Source: Clitoria ternatea (Eukaryota; Streptophyta; Magnoliopsida; Fabales; Fabaceae). From it: 64,000 nt of DNA. The notes under the pieces were generated by a model that saw nothing but the letters and a program-made list of their open reading frames with translations, ran no database searches and was not told the DNA's origin. Made by a program: the position numbers and the translations under genes. Position 1 is the first letter of the stretch. Each line of letters starts with the position of its first letter. The DNA is taken from contig CM075676.1 of NCBI GenBank assembly GCA_037962975.1, positions 43,315,501 to 43,379,500 of the forward strand. The letters run 5' to 3'. Of the stretch, positions 25,720 to 36,760 are shown piece by piece.

Positions 25720-27552
25720 TGATCCGTCCGGAACCGGGGTCCATAGGAGTTAGGGTCCAAAGCAGGGGACCCTGGCTGGGGCCCAAAGTAGAAGTGTTGG
25801 AAGGTGAAAATGTGGAACCGGGGTCCTACAGGATCGAGGTTGTTGGATCGAATGATCTCTGGGTTGTAGTGGTTCCTTGAGCTCCTCACACTGGCCAATC
25901 ACGTTGAGGGCGAAAGGGGGTGGTACCTACAAAGACACTCCGACACTCAAGTCAGTTCGGATTCTAACATCGGAGCTATATCAGGTCTAAAAGATAGGTA
26001 CCAGAGAGCTTACCGCTTGTGAGAGTATTAGTTGTATTTATAGCGAAGGAGTGTCAGTGTAGTTCCTCATTTCGTGTGCCAGATTAGGTTTATACACGTG
26101 GGTTCCTTACAGGCTACGACTGGGTAGGTTACTATACCCCCTAACTTTGGTTATTAGGCCACTCATAGAAGCTCTAACTCCGGTCATAAGGGGTTGTAAA
26201 CCAGCCGGTGTGATGAGGTGTTGTCCTTTAGACGAGGTGCTGTCCTCTGGATGGGGTGTTGTCCTCTAGACGAGGTGTTGTCCTTTGGACAAGGTGATGT
26301 CCTTTGGGGGCCCACACCGGCCTAGATGAGGACCATGGACTGCCTGTAATCCATTACTTTGGGGGCCGGGTAACGACGCCAGATCATTTGCCCTCTAGCC
26401 TATTGAAGTGACTTGGGAGTTGCTTCCATAGGCTACTTAACTCCTGCATTATAAAGAACAAAATACAAAAAGTTATCAAGTAAAATTGAGATTTACCACT
26501 TCCGGAGTCGTGCTTTATGTGGTGGTTCTCAATCGATGTTGCTTGACTCGAGCTCTACTAGGAGACTTCTGATGCTTTAGCCTTGGGGTTTCACCACTCC
26601 TGGCGTACAACCGCTCTGGGGCCTTAGCCACTCCGGGGTTATTGCATTTGGCCTTTGGGGTTTCACCTCTCCTGACATGCAATCGCTCTGGGGCTTTAGC
26701 CACTCTGGGGCTATCGCATTTGGCCTTTGGGGTTTCACCTCTCCAGGCATGCAATCGCTCTGGGGCTTTAGCCATTCCAGGGTTATCGCATATGGCCTTC
26801 AGGGTTTCACCTCTCCTCTAGGGCGCTCCATGTTACTTGATCAATTCGATGCGGGACTCACAAATTTACACGGTCCCACCGGGCATGCCAATGATCCCTC
26901 TGGAATCGGTGTCTATAAGAGCCGGGGTCCAAAGCAGGGGACCCTGGCCGGGGTCCAAAGTAGAAGTATTGGAAGGTGAAAATATGGAACCGGGGTCCTA
27001 GAGGACCGGGGTTGTTGGATCGAATGATCTCTGGGTTGTACCATGGTTCCTTGAGCTCCTCACACTGGCTAATCGTGTTGAGGGCGAAAAGGGGTAGTAC
27101 CTGGAAAGATACTCCGACGCTCAAGTCAGTTCGGATTATAACATCGGAGCTATATCGGGTCTAAAAGATGGGTACCAGAGAGCTTATCGCTTGTGAGAGT
27201 ATTAATTGTATCTATAGCGAAGGAGTATCATTGTAGTGCCTCGTTTCGTGTGCCAGATTAGGTTCATACATGTGGGTTCCTTGTAGGCTACGACTGGATA
27301 GGTTACTGTGCCCCCTAACTTCGGTCATTAGGCCACTCAGAGGGGCTCTGACTCCGGTCATAAAGGGTTATAAACCAGCCGATGTGATGAGGTGTTGTCG
27401 TTTAGACGAGGTGCTGTCCTCTGGACGAGGTGTTGTCCTCTGGACGAGGTGTTGTCAAGGTGCTGTCCTTTGGGGGCCCACACCGGCCTAGGTGAGGACC
27501 ATGGACTGCCTGTAATCCATTACTTTGGGGACTGGGTAACGACGCCGGATCA
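25720..27552 (-). mobile_element. Complete non-autonomous LTR retrotransposon (1.83 kb)
   Basis: Two direct LTRs (25720-26386, 667 bp; 26892-27552, 661 bp) start TGATCC and end GATCA on the plus strand. The whole is bounded by the 5-bp repeat CCATT (25715-25719 and 27553-27557). The minus strand is the sense strand. Next to the 27.5-kb LTR the internal region begins TTGGCATGCCCGGTGGGACC, a PBS-like sequence of plant Ty3/gypsy type. A purine run AGAGGGCAAA precedes the other LTR. TATAAAT-like boxes lie in both LTRs on the minus strand. The 505-bp interior has no gag or pol, so mobility would need proteins from an autonomous relative. Confidence 0.9.
26576..26815. repeat. 72-bp minisatellite inside the non-autonomous element
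   Basis: About 3.3 copies of a 72-bp unit containing GGGGTTTCACCTCTCC and CAATCGCTCTGGGGC. Because 72 is a multiple of three, the minus strand stays open and reads as repeated 24-residue units with AKAPERLHA and RGETPKAK. I regard this open frame as a by-product of the repeat. Confidence 0.85.
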
Positions 27553-27557
27553 CCATT

Positions 27558-27934
27558 GAACCCTAACCCTTGTACCTTTATTAACCATAACCCCTCACTT
27601 TAAAACCCTAACCATACACTTTGTTACTTTATTAAACCTATAACCCACTAAACGTTAAAGCCCTAATCCATTACGCCTTAAAACCGTAAACCCATAAAAC
27701 ATTAATACCCTAACCTTAAAACCCCCTCCCTAAACCCTAGACACTCAACCCTAGTCGATATATATTAAACCTAACCCTAACCCTAAACCTTAAACCTAAC
27801 CATATACCTTAAACCCATAAGCCTAACCCCTAACCCAGATAACTTAACCACATACGTATAAACCCTGACCATATACCTTAACTCATAACCTTAAACCTTA
27901 AACCATAACCTAATACCTTAACACATAACCTTAA
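27558..27934. repeat. Degenerate telomere-like array (left part)
   Basis: Irregular runs of CCCTAA, CCCTAAA, CCTTAAACC and related variants of the plant telomere repeat, all in the C-rich orientation on the plus strand. The array resumes at 36761 after a retrotransposon. The repeats are too degenerate to be a functional chromosome end, so this is an interstitial telomere-like tract. Confidence 0.85.
27893..27934. repeat. 42-bp direct repeat, left copy
   Basis: An exact 42-bp match to 36761-36802, ending CATAACCTTAA in both. The left copy abuts the 5' end of the Athila-like element; the right copy abuts its truncated 3' end. Confidence 0.9.
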
Positions 27935-29984
27935 TGATAAGTCTTGAAAAGACTTAATTATTCCACTAATTATTTAACATAATTTACTAAGTATTGTTTA
28001 GTTTTATTATTATTATTTAATAATTTGATAAGAATTCATGTTGTAGTTAATTATTTCAAAAGTATGTTATCTATGTAAGAAACCGATTGAAAATTTTAAT
28101 TAAATAAGGAATTTTGAAGTATTCACAAATTTACTAGGTAGCCAGCATATAAATGCTAGGCAAGTAGCTGTTTATTGGTGCAGGAACAGGGCGGACTCGA
28201 GACAAGAAGAAAATTCTGAGTAAAATCCTACAGAGCCAAGCGAGACTTGATAAATCTGAGTGAGACTTCTTCAATTCCGATTGAAAAGACTCCAAAGACC
28301 GACTGAGTGAGACCTCAAAGATACTGACTCCAAAAGAGAATAAGGGCTCAGAATACTGCATATAAAACCCGAGTGCCAACTACAGAATACCGATTTAATA
28401 ATTAATCCGCCCAAGCGGGAATTAAATCCGCTCAAGCGAGGGTCCAAGTACTCCGCCCAAAGCAAGTACTCCGCCCAAAGCAACTACTCCGTCCAAGACT
28501 CCGCCCAAAGCAAGACTACGCCCAAGCTTACTTAAGAAGACTACGCCCAAGACACCGGTTATAAAAGAGAAGAAGATCGGAATGCTACATAAGAAACCGA
28601 TGTGCTTAGTCATTATTTAATCCGTCCTAGTAAAATCCGGACTCACTCAAGCATAACTTTAAGAGTCCGTTCTCTCCCAAGTTTTGCCATAACGCCCAAG
28701 AGAGAAAGAAACACTGCAGTGTTAATCCGGACTCAACCAAGCGAAGCTTAATCCGCCCAAGCGAATACTCAGCAGCTGAAGCATCAAGGCAGTAATTTAA
28801 ACACCGTTCCTTCCCTCCAACAACACACTTGGTGCAGTACTGTTCCGCTCCCATTGCCTTCTTCTCTACTACTGCAACCTCAAGTTAACTTAAGAAGTGA
28901 GCTGTCAATTAGCTGGTGCTGAGCTGTACATTAGCTAAGGTTGAGCTGGATCCTGTTAAGAGCTGAGCTGTAATTAGTTAGTTATTTTGTAAACTATGTA
29001 ATTAAGTAGTGTTAGTCGTTAGCTTAAATTTATCGGAAGTTATCAGTTAAGTTAGTTAGGTAGAAACTTATAAATAGGCTGTACATACTCTATATAAAAA
29101 AAGGTAGTAGGGTGGCAAGAATAAGGGTGTGTGTGTAGAGACACAGAGCAACATAATATACAATTTCATTTTTCCATTTCCAATCTCTCACTACATTTTT
29201 CATCTCTCTAAACTCTCTCCTCCATGACGTTCCATAATCCTTCGATGGAACCGAAGTCTATGGAGTTCTAAATCCCTAAGGTTGGGATTATGAAGGTGAA
29301 CAATGGAATCTTGAAGCTGTGAGCAAGTAGATCGGCTTCGAAGATCTTGAGGCGAACAAGCTGAGGAGTGGAGCAGAATCGCTGGATTGACAAATCCAGC
29401 ACGGATGAAGAACTTCACCAGTGAGGAATCATGGCTGAAGCTTAGGTAACTTCCAGCTTTCTAACTAGTTCAGGCCTAATCAATTTAGGTGAATAGTTAG
29501 AGTTCAACCTCCAATTTCACATTAGATTCTTAGGTTAATCGAGCACTTAAGGAATTAAGGTTCATTGCTTAAGGATTAGTGTTTTTCACCTAAGGAATTA
29601 GGGAATAACCACAAGCGGATTGTCCTCTAGATTGTGAAGTTCGATTATACTTAATTGCATGTTTCTTGAGGAAATTGTGAGCCAAAGCAATCCTGACCTG
29701 TTTTCTTTTAATCACTTTTCACATTTCACCTTAACTCTGTTTCTCAAAATATAAAAACAACTATAAAACACTAAAACCATAAAAACCGAATGAATTTCAT
29801 GTATTTTCTGTTGGTTCAGCTTGTACTAGTCCTAGATTGAGGTATTTACCACAATCCCTGTGAGACGATCAAATATACTACAATTTTAACGACTGGTGCG
29901 CTTGCCATAAGTGTGAATCCGAGAGTCACATTTCATTTTACTAAGATTTTACCATCAATTTAATGACTCGGGATTTCAGCATCA
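27935..29984 (+). repeat. 5' LTR of the Athila-like element (~2.05 kb)
   Basis: It begins TGATAAGTC and ends TTTCAGCATCA just before the PBS. A TATA-like box, CTTATAAATAG, lies at about 29067-29078. The stretch 28405-28560 is a degenerate array of CCGCCCAAGCG / CTCCGCCCAAAGCAA units. The 3' boundary is inferred from the CA end next to the PBS, as there is no second LTR for comparison. Confidence 0.75.
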
Positions 29985-29990
29985 AGTTAA

Positions 29991-30007
29991 TGGCGCCGTT
30001 GCCGGGG
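29991..30007 (+). other. Primer-binding site of the Athila-like element
   Basis: TGGCGCCGTTGCCGGGG lies a few bases after the LTR's CA end. It is the primer-binding form typical of Athila-type plant elements. Confidence 0.85.
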
Positions 30008-30104
30008 ATTGTTGAGTAATATCAACAATCCTTGGACCGGTACTAGACTGAACCATTTGCTTTTGTTTCTGTGTGCAGTCATTACGTATTTTTTTTAGTA
30101 GTTA

Positions 30105-30986
30105 TTGTTTCAAGTAGTCATAGCTGTTAGTTGTTTTTGTTGTGTTAACAATTGTTGTATGCAGTCAAGGAGCAGAGGAGAACCTTTCTTCTTTGATCCT
30201 GACATCGATTTGTTAGAACGTAGATTAAGAAAAGAGAAAAAGCAAAAAGAAGAAAAAGAAATGGAACAGAGGAGAGTTACACTAGGTGACTACTCCAGGC
30301 CGACTGAAGAAGGATCGCAAGCTAGCATCCTTAGGCCACCGATTGCAGCTAACAATTTTGAATTAAAACCAGCCTTACTGCAGTTGGTAAGAAATGAACA
30401 ATTCGGAGGAAGTGAGGTTGAGGACCTAAATTTACATTTAGCAACTTTCCTCCAAATTTGTGATACAGTAAAAATGAATGGAGTCCCTGAGGAGGCAATT
30501 CGACTAAGGTTGTTTCCATTTTCTCTCAGGGACCGAGCAAAAGCCTGGTTGCAGAGTCAACCGAGAGGTAGTATTTCTACCTGGGAGGATTTGCAAAGGA
30601 AATTTTTGATTAAATACTTTCCTCCTTCTAAATATGCAAAGCTGCGTAATGAAATCACATGTTTCCAGCAAAGGGAAGGTGAGTCCTTGATGGAAGCATG
30701 GGATAGGTATAAAGAAAGTCTGAGGAGATGTCCTCATCATCAGATTTTCGATGTACAGCAGGTGACTATTTTCTATAATGGTGTTAGGCCAGCTACCAGA
30801 GTCTTGATAGATGCCTCGGCTGGAGGCTCATTAACAACTAAAACTGTAGAAGAAGCTATAGAACTGATTGATGTGATAGCTTCTAATGAATGCCTGATTA
30901 GTGAGAGAAACCAAGTCCCTAGGAGAGGAATATTAGAATTAGAAGCACAAGATGCTTATTTGGCTCAGAGTAAATTGATGACTTAG
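30105..30986 (+). CDS. gag: Gag (N-terminal part) of the Athila-like element
   Basis: The open frame of 293 codons ends at TAG 30984-30986. The likely true start is the Met at 30159 (MQSRSRGEP). The first 18 residues of the longer frame are Cys/Val-rich and read like leader sequence. It contains the retrotransposon gag domain of plant Ty3/gypsy elements (LRLFPFSLRDRAKAWLQS, then WEDLQRKFLIKYFPPSK and QREGESLMEAWDRYKESLRR), which forms the virus-like particle. The TAG falls before the zinc knuckle, which continues in the same frame in the next open frame. A CAG-to-TAG change would explain it. Whether it is a mutation or a read-through stop cannot be decided from one copy. Confidence 0.85.
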   Translation: MFQVVIAVSCFCCVNNCCMQSRSRGEPFFFDPDIDLLERRLRKEKKQKEEKEMEQRRVTLGDYSRPTEEGSQASILRPPIAANNFELKPALLQLVRNEQFGGSEVEDLNLHLATFLQICDTVKMNGVPEEAIRLRLFPFSLRDRAKAWLQSQPRGSISTWEDLQRKFLIKYFPPSKYAKLRNEITCFQQREGESLMEAWDRYKESLRRCPHHQIFDVQQVTIFYNGVRPATRVLIDASAGGSLTTKTVEEAIELIDVIASNECLISERNQVPRRGILELEAQDAYLAQSKLMT

Positions 30987-30989
30987 GCT

Positions 30990-33900
30990 TTGGAAAAATT
31001 AAGCATTCAGATTTCAGAACTCCAAAAGCCGAGCCAAGTTTCTATGATCAGTTGTGATTTTTGTGGTGGAGACCATGAAAATGGAATGTGTGATCCAGTT
31101 GTGCCTTCCGAGCAAGTGAATTATATGGGGCAGCAACAGTATCAAAGGAATTATCCTTCTAATTCCTTTAATCCTAATTACAGGAGCCACCCTAATTTTT
31201 CCTGGCAGAAAGGTCCACATCTGAATCAGAATATACCACCGAGTCAACCCACAAATAAACCACAACAACCTTCTCACTCTCTTGTTAAAGAAAAATCCGA
31301 ACTCGAGAATGTACTTTCTCAGTTTATCCAGGCCACTCAGGCCAATTTTAAGAATCAGGAAGCATCCATAAGGAATTTAGAAAATCAAGTAGGACAGCTT
31401 TCTAAACAATTAGCTGAGAGGCAAGCAGGCAATTTCCCTGGAGATACCGAGGTAAACCCAAGGGAACATTGCAAGGCCATAATTACTAGGAGTGGAAAAA
31501 TTATTTCTCCATCTCCGAGTCAAGAAATAGGTTCAGAAAAAGGAAAAGAAATAATACAGGAAACCGAGCAGGACAATAAAGATGAAGCAGAAAATAAGAA
31601 TGAATCAGAAAAAGAAAAAGAAAATAAAGTCCATCAAAAGAAAAAGAAAAAAATTGATTTGATTCTGGAGGAAGCTTCTAAGCTGACTCCTGAAAAACTA
31701 AGGAATGCTCCATTTCCGCACAGGTTTAAAAAGCAAATAGAGGAGCAGAAGTTTGCCAGGTTTTTAGAGGTCTTTAAGAAACTTCACATTAATATCCCTT
31801 TTGCTGAGGCATTGCAGGAGATGCCTTCTTATGCAAAATTTTTAAAAGAACTATTGTCTAAGAAGAGGAAGCTTAGGGGGGATGAAATGATTACTCTCAC
31901 TCAAGAGTGTAGCGCAATCATTCAAAAGAAACTTCCCCAAAAGCTAGAGGATCCTGGATCTTTCACAATACCGTGTGCAATAGGGGATATTCATGTAGGA
32001 AGTGCTCTCTGTGATCTAGGAGCCAGTATAAACCTGATGCCTCTATCTTTAATGAAAAAACTGGGAATTAATGACTTGCAACCGACTCGCATGTCCTTGC
32101 AGTTGGCTGACAGGTCCATTAAATATCCCCAAGGCATGCTGGAAGATTTGTTAGTAAAAGTAGATAAATTTATCTTTCCAGCAGATTTCATAGTGCTAGA
32201 CATGGAAGCTGACCGTGAGATCCCTTTGATCTTAGGTAGACCCTTCCTAGCTACTGGCAGAGCATTGATTGATGTGGAAAAGGGTGAACTCATGCTGAGA
32301 GTTCAAGAGGAACAAGTAATTTTTAATGTCTTCAATTCCATGAAACATCCGACTGAACGGATGGATTGCTTAATGATTGAAGAGGTTGAAAATTACCAGA
32401 CCCCCTTACTGCTAAAAACTAAGGAAGAGGCTTTACAAACGTTTTTAGAGGATGACTTTGATTCCGAGACCGAGTCAATTGACTCTCACTTGGAAATACT
32501 GGACCTACTGGAAGTTTTAGAAGTAGGTGATTTAGAAGAGAAAAATGATTTGGAAACTACTGAAGATGAGAAAGGAAAGGAATTTTTGGAAGAAAAATGT
32601 GATTTAAAACCTTTACCTTCTCATCTGAAATATGTTTTCCTGAGAGGAAATGACACTCATCCTGTAATTATTAATTCCGACTTAAAAGAAGAGGATGAGA
32701 ATAAACTAGTTGGGGTATTAAAGGCTCATGAATCTGCCATTGGCTGGAACATTTCTGACTTGAAGGGAATCAGTCCATCCTTTTGTATGCACAAAATCCT
32801 GATGGAGGATGACTATTCCCCTGTTGTTCAGCCACAACGCAGACTGAACCCCATTATGAAGGAAGCAGTGAGAAAGGAAGTGGTCAAGCTCCTTGATGCA
32901 GGAATCATTTACCCGATCTCGAACAGCACTTGGATTAGCCCAGTCCAAGTGGTGCCCAAGAAGGGAGGAATGACGACTGTAAAAAATGACCAGGGTGAAA
33001 TCATTGCCACTCGGCCAACTACAGGCTGGAGGATGTGCATTGATTACAGAAGGCTGAATAACTCTACTCCGAAGGACCATTTCCCCCTTCCGTTTGTTGA
33101 TCAAATGCTTGAGAGGTTATCAGGACATGAGTACTACTGTTTTCTTGATGGGTACTCGGGTTATAACCAAATTGTGGTTGACCCGAAGGATCAAGAAAAG
33201 ACTGCCTTCACATGTCCCTATGGAATTTTTGCATACAGGCGCATGCCGTTCGGCTTGTGCAACACTCCAGCAACCTTCCAAAGGTGCATGCTGGCAATTT
33301 TTGGGGATATGGTAGAGAAATTTATTGAGGTATTCATGGATGACTTCTCGGTATTTGGAAGTAATTTTGACACATGCCTCAGCAACTTAGCTAAAGTGCT
33401 GATGAGATGTCAAGAGACTAATCTCGTTCTTAACTGGGAGAAATGCCACTTTATGGTTAAGGAAGGGATAGTCCTTGGTCATAGGATTTCTGCTGAGGGC
33501 ATGCAGGTGGACCGAGCAAAAATTGAAATTATTGAAAAACTACCTCCTCCGATCAATGTGAAAGGAGTAAGGAGTTTTCTAGGATGTGTTGGGTTCTATA
33601 GAAGATTCATAAAAGATTTTTCAAAAATAGCTAAGCCTTTGACCGATTTGCTTGTAAAAGATCAGGTGTTTGCATTTAATGAAAACTATGTCAAGGCTTT
33701 TGAAAAATTAAAACAAAGTTTGACTTCAGCTCCGATCCTTGCATCACCCGACTGGTCTTTACCGTTTGAACTGATGTGTGATGCAAGTGACTTTGCAATC
33801 GGAGCTGTACTGGGTCAGAAAAAAGAGAAATTAACTCATGTGATTTATTATGCTAGTAAAGTGTTAAATGAAAATCAAATACATTACACCACGACTGAAA

Positions 33901-35486
33901 AAGAAATGCTTGTTGTGGTGTATGCATTTGATAAATTTTGTGCATACTTGATTGGTGCCAAAGTCATTGTATATACAGACCACTCGGCAATCAAGTATTT
34001 ACTAGCTAAAAAAGAGTCTAAACCGAGACTGATTCGGTGGGTTCTGTTACTCCAAGAGTTTGACTTAGAAATACGAGACAAAAAAGGAGTAGAGAACTCA
34101 GTTGCAGACCAATTGTCTCGTCTGGAAGTTGAGTCGGATTCTGTCTTGATAAAAGAAGAATTTTCAGACGAAAAGTTGATGGCCATTATGACTGGGCCAT
34201 GGTACGCTGACATGGCAAACTTTAAAAGTGCCTCAGTGGTACCTGATGGTTGGACATCCCAAATGAGAAAAAAATTCTTTCATGATAGTAAGGCTTTTCT
34301 TTGGGATGATCCATTTTTGTTTAAAATAGGCATAGATGGAGTAATCAGGCGCTGTGTGCCTGAATCCGAGCAAGAAAGGCTCTTGTGGCACTGCCACGAT
34401 TCGTATTATGGAGGCCATCATGGTGCCTCCCGTACCGCAGCAAAGGTGTTACAGAGTGGCTTTTACTGGCCAACTATCTTTCAGGATTCTAAGGAATATG
34501 TCAAAAGGTGTGACAAATGTCAAAGGAGTGGAGGTCTCTCCGCAAAAGCTGGCATGCCTTTGACGAACATTCTAATTGTGGAATTATTTGACGTTTGGGG
34601 TATCGATTTCATGGGACCCTTCCCTAAGTCGTTCTCCAACGAATACATTCTGGTTGCTGTGGACTACGTCTCCAAATCGGTGGAGGCAATTCCGACCAGA
34701 ACCAATGATGCACAGGTTGTGCTTAGGTTCATTAAGAAGAATATTTTCTCTAGGTTTGGAGTTCCGAGAGTAATTATTAGTGATGGGGGTTCACATTTTT
34801 GCAATAAGATAATGGAAAAAGCCCTGCGTCACTCTGAGGTTTTACATAAGATATCCACTCCTTACCATCCACAGACTTGTGGACAAGTCGAATTGTCAAA
34901 TAGAGAAATAAAGAGAATTTTAGAAAAAGTGGTCGGAAAATCCAGAAAAAATTGGTCGGTAAAATTAGATGATGCATTGTGGGCTTACCGAACAGCTTTC
35001 AAAACTCCGATTGGCATGTCCCCGTATCAACTGGTGTACGGTAAGGCTTGCCATCTCCCTGTGGAGTTGGAACACAAAGCGTGGTGGGCCACAAAACTAT
35101 TAAACATGGACTGTGACCAGTCTCAGGAGGAAAGAGTTTTGAAACTCCATGAATTAGAGGAGTTCCGACTCAACGCTTATCAAAGTGCCTCCATTTATAA
35201 GGAGAAAACAAAGAAATGGCATGATAAGCGAATTAATAAGAAAGAGTTTCAAAAGGACGATCAGGTTTTGTTATTCAATACCCGATTAAAACTCTTCCCT
35301 GGAAAACTTAGATCCAAGTGGTCCGGGCCTTTTACTATAAATGAGGTTTTTCCTCATGGTGCAGTCGAACTGAAAGATCCGACTACCGATCGGTTTTTCA
35401 AGGTGAATGGCCAGCGACTCAAACTCTACTTTGGAGGAGAGTTTGATAGGCAGAAAACATCCTTGTTACTGAAACCATCTTCTTAG
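30990..35486 (+). CDS. pol: Gag zinc knuckle plus Pol polyprotein (protease-RT-RNase H-integrase)
   Basis: This 1498-codon frame continues gag in frame after one stop. Order of domains: Cys/His zinc knuckle (C22, C25, H29, C34); a Lys/Glu-rich linker; an aspartic protease with LCDLGASIN near residue 340; reverse transcriptase with [12 protein letters not shown] (about 680) and VFMDDF (about 782, the YMDD-box variant); RNase H with [14 protein letters not shown] (about 929) and [11 protein letters not shown]; integrase with an H-H-C-C finger (about 1134-1180) and D-D-E residues in [18 protein letters not shown] and VELSNREIK. All key residues look intact and there is no internal stop, so the protein could still be functional if expressed. 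Family: Ty3/gypsy, Athila-like. Confidence 0.95.
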   Translation: MEKLSIQISELQKPSQVSMISCDFCGGDHENGMCDPVVPSEQVNYMGQQQYQRNYPSNSFNPNYRSHPNFSWQKGPHLNQNIPPSQPTNKPQQPSHSLVKEKSELENVLSQFIQATQANFKNQEASIRNLENQVGQLSKQLAERQAGNFPGDTEVNPREHCKAIITRSGKIISPSPSQEIGSEKGKEIIQETEQDNKDEAENKNESEKEKENKVHQKKKKKIDLILEEASKLTPEKLRNAPFPHRFKKQIEEQKFARFLEVFKKLHINIPFAEALQEMPSYAKFLKELLSKKRKLRGDEMITLTQECSAIIQKKLPQKLEDPGSFTIPCAIGDIHVGSALCDLGASINLMPLSLMKKLGINDLQPTRMSLQLADRSIKYPQGMLEDLLVKVDKFIFPADFIVLDMEADREIPLILGRPFLATGRALIDVEKGELMLRVQEEQVIFNVFNSMKHPTERMDCLMIEEVENYQTPLLLKTKEEALQTFLEDDFDSETESIDSHLEILDLLEVLEVGDLEEKNDLETTEDEKGKEFLEEKCDLKPLPSHLKYVFLRGNDTHPVIINSDLKEEDENKLVGVLKAHESAIGWNISDLKGISPSFCMHKILMEDDYSPVVQPQRRLNPIMKEAVRKEVVKLLDAGIIYPISNSTWISPVQVVPKKGGMTTVKNDQGEIIATRPTTGWRMCIDYRRLNNSTPKDHFPLPFVDQMLERLSGHEYYCFLDGYSGYNQIVVDPKDQEKTAFTCPYGIFAYRRMPFGLCNTPATFQRCMLAIFGDMVEKFIEVFMDDFSVFGSNFDTCLSNLAKVLMRCQETNLVLNWEKCHFMVKEGIVLGHRISAEGMQVDRAKIEIIEKLPPPINVKGVRSFLGCVGFYRRFIKDFSKIAKPLTDLLVKDQVFAFNENYVKAFEKLKQSLTSAPILASPDWSLPFELMCDASDFAIGAVLGQKKEKLTHVIYYASKVLNENQIHYTTTEKEMLVVVYAFDKFCAYLIGAKVIVYTDHSAIKYLLAKKESKPRLIRWVLLLQEFDLEIRDKKGVENSVADQLSRLEVESDSVLIKEEFSDEKLMAIMTGPWYADMANFKSASVVPDGWTSQMRKKFFHDSKAFLWDDPFLFKIGIDGVIRRCVPESEQERLLWHCHDSYYGGHHGASRTAAKVLQSGFYWPTIFQDSKEYVKRCDKCQRSGGLSAKAGMPLTNILIVELFDVWGIDFMGPFPKSFSNEYILVAVDYVSKSVEAIPTRTNDAQVVLRFIKKNIFSRFGVPRVIISDGGSHFCNKIMEKALRHSEVLHKISTPYHPQTCGQVELSNREIKRILEKVVGKSRKNWSVKLDDALWAYRTAFKTPIGMSPYQLVYGKACHLPVELEHKAWWATKLLNMDCDQSQEERVLKLHELEEFRLNAYQSASIYKEKTKKWHDKRINKKEFQKDDQVLLFNTRLKLFPGKLRSKWSGPFTINEVFPHGAVELKDPTTDRFFKVNGQRLKLYFGGEFDRQKTSLLLKPSS

Positions 35487-36760
35487 ATACAATAAGGTCA
35501 AGCTAGTGACCTTAAAGAAGCGCTCTAGGGAGGCAGCCCTATGTCCCGATTGTTTTGTTTAGAACTTTGAATAAAATAAAATTGTGAAGTTGAAGAAGGA
35601 AATCCGAGTTGATTCTTCTATTTTCACTCAGGAGAAGCGCTGGTAGCTTAGGCGAGCCAATGCTGACTGTTGTTTCGCATTTAGAGGAAAATTGTACTAA
35701 GTTGAGTGAAAATAGTACGCTCGGATAATTGTTACATCGTCGTAACCCTTCTTCCCGACTGAACTTCACTCGGTATTTTTCAATAAATTTCTGCGAATAA
35801 AAAGGAAGACTTGGAAGGATTTCTGATCGTTGATGTAATGAACGGGTCAGATAGTGAAAAGTGACTTATTTCAGTCGGCTTTTCACCACTCGGATTCCTC
35901 AGTCATCACAATCAGTATTGTATCCATTAGTCTCATTTGCACGCAGCCTTTTATTCATTCATCCACTCGGCTTTCTCTAGTAGTCGGTTTCTTCCACTCG
36001 GCCCCCTCACTCCCCACTCAGTTTCGTTCATTTATCTTTCACTCATCCTTCTTTTCATAAATTCTGTTATCCATTCTTCTTCTCAGTCGTTGATTCATTC
36101 GTGCTTTCAATCCACCAAGGTTCTTCCTCTGTTTCATCACTCGATTTCTCTGCATGTGTTGCTTGTTCATCCAGCCTTTCATTCACTCATTCTCTCGTCT
36201 ATGCATTTTGACATTCAATCGTCTTTTTCTTCATCCATTCGGTATTCCGTTCACTCGGACTCCTATGCAGTCATTATTATATTCACTCGTTTTTCTTACT
36301 CAGTCGCTCCATATCATTCTGACTTTCGTTGTGACCTCATTTTTCACTCGTTTTTCATTTCACTCGTTCTTCATTTCACTCGGTCACTCTATTTCATTCA
36401 TCCTTCATTCCCTAGTTAATCCTTCATTCATTTTCATTTTCTCATTCTTCATTCAATCAGTATTCTTTCCATCCAGTATATCATTCACTCGTTCTTTTAA
36501 TTTACTTTAGTTCTATTGTGTTCCTTACTCATCTCTCTGTAAGTTTCTCATTAGCTCGTTTTACATTCACTAGGTGTATTTCAGTCAGTTTCTTATCCTT
36601 TCGTTTTTCTACTCGTCTCTCTCTGTCTTTCGTTCACGTAAGTGTAATACACATATATTGTTCACTCGGCCATTGTTCGCTTGTTTCCTTCACCGCACTC
36701 TTCCCTGACCTCGTCCACTCAGTATATTCATCCACTCAGTTTCCAATATATTGGCCCTTC
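35487..36760 (+). repeat. 3' untranslated region of the Athila-like element with CACTCGG-rich repeats
   Basis: Between the pol stop and the resumed telomere-like array the sequence is pyrimidine-rich. From about 35750 it carries many TTCACTCGG / CATTCATCCACTCGG variants at irregular spacing. Long Ser/Phe-rich open frames here (such as 35937-36419) follow from the low TAA/TAG content and are not credible genes. No LTR or polypurine tract was found. Confidence 0.75.

Larger units (their letters stand above)
27935..36760 (+). mobile_element. Athila-like Ty3/gypsy retrotransposon lacking its 3' LTR
   Basis: The element starts TGATAAGTCTTG at 27935 and contains, in order, a 5' LTR (to about 29984), a PBS (29991-30007), gag, a long pol frame and a 1.27-kb 3' untranslated region. 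No second copy of the LTR follows: the sequence returns directly to telomere-like repeats at 36761. The PBS form, the DLGAS protease motif and the overall domain order fit the Athila/Tat branch. Only one in-frame stop separates gag from pol, so the element is fairly young, yet it has lost its 3' LTR. Confidence 0.85.

Noticed and set aside
26515..26775. Minus-strand frame with repeated AKAPERLHA units as a possible repeat protein gene
   Set aside because: It is the 72-bp minisatellite of a non-autonomous LTR element read in an open frame, with no independent support. Kept only as a repeat feature.
28422..28613. Minus-strand Gly/Val/Leu repeat frame
   Set aside because: Antisense to the CCGCCCAAG repeats in the Athila-like 5' LTR; not a gene.
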